Assembly (NCBI GenBank): GCA_030667735.1
Contig: DAOUVG010000109.1
Span: 1 to 6,011 of the forward strand
Reading direction: 5' to 3'
Origin: Dehalococcoidales bacterium
GTDB lineage: Bacteria; Chloroflexota; Dehalococcoidia; Dehalococcoidales; Fen-1064
Length of the DNA stretch: 6,011 nt
The position numbers and the translations under genes were made by a program. The notes under the pieces are model-generated. The model was not told the DNA's origin. It made no database searches and worked only from the letters and a program-made list of their open reading frames with translations. Of this stretch, positions 5,961 through 6,011 are shown piece after piece (the first letter of the stretch is position 1; each line of letters begins with the position of its first letter).

Positions 5961-6011
5961 GTCCAGAGGGAGCGCCCCTCAGAAGGGGCGAAACCCCTCT
6001 TCTGAGAGGGG
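5961..6011. repeat. GC-rich hairpin repeat, right copy (cut by window end)
   Basis: This is the second copy of the repeat at 42-112. It begins GTCCAGAGGG and holds two perfect hairpins: CGCCCC (5973-5978) with GGGGCG (5985-5990), and CCCCTCT (5994-6000) with AGAGGGG (6005-6011). The loop of the first (TCAGAA) is the reverse complement of TTCTGA in the second, so the two can also fold into one larger stem. It lies in the intergenic region after grpE and probably continues past the window edge. Confidence 0.65.

Overview
The window is a 6 kb piece of a moderately GC-rich bacterial chromosome. It carries four protein-coding genes: a large secreted and membrane-anchored beta-propeller/FN3-type surface protein (+), a UlaG-like metallo-beta-lactamase-fold hydrolase (-), and the heat-shock genes hrcA and grpE (+). 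HrcA with a CIRCE operator fits a Gram-positive or Chloroflexota-type stress circuit. The overall style (surface protein with Asp-boxes, FN3 and a C-terminal anchor; short GC-rich hairpin repeats beginning GTCCAGAGGG) reminds me most of Dehalococcoidia (Chloroflexota) genomes. That placement is an inference, not proven by anything here.

Layout. Bases 1-120 are a GC-rich block of short hairpins, a copy of a repeat that reappears at the right edge (5961-6011). Bases 120-239 are a non-coding leader region ending in a polypyrimidine run. The surface-protein gene (276-3419) ends 51 bp from the end of the convergent hydrolase gene (3471-4103, minus), with no obvious terminator between them. The hydrolase and hrcA are divergent across about 170 bp that holds both promoters and the CIRCE element. 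hrcA (4273-5322) and grpE (5376-5894) are 53 bp apart and form the start of a probable hrcA-grpE-(dnaK-dnaJ) operon. After grpE come an 8-bp perfect stem-loop without a U-tract and then the second repeat copy, so any dnaK lies beyond the window.

How the genes work together. HrcA should repress its own operon by binding CIRCE, which begins where transcription is predicted to start; GrpE is the nucleotide-exchange factor for DnaK. The surface protein and the hydrolase look like separate monocistronic units.

The most notable observation is that the surface protein and the hydrolase have promoters of identical geometry: a TTGA-type -35, a 17-bp spacer, a -10, then 7 bp to an ATG. Both mRNAs are therefore predicted to be leaderless. 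Because 6+17+6+7 = 36 bp is a multiple of three, the TTG of each -35 box lies in frame with the true ATG and mimics an alternative start 12 codons upstream. hrcA, in contrast, has a 5' leader and a GGAG ribosome-binding site. The second notable signal is the hairpin repeat at both window edges, whose stem shows a compensatory base-pair change between copies.
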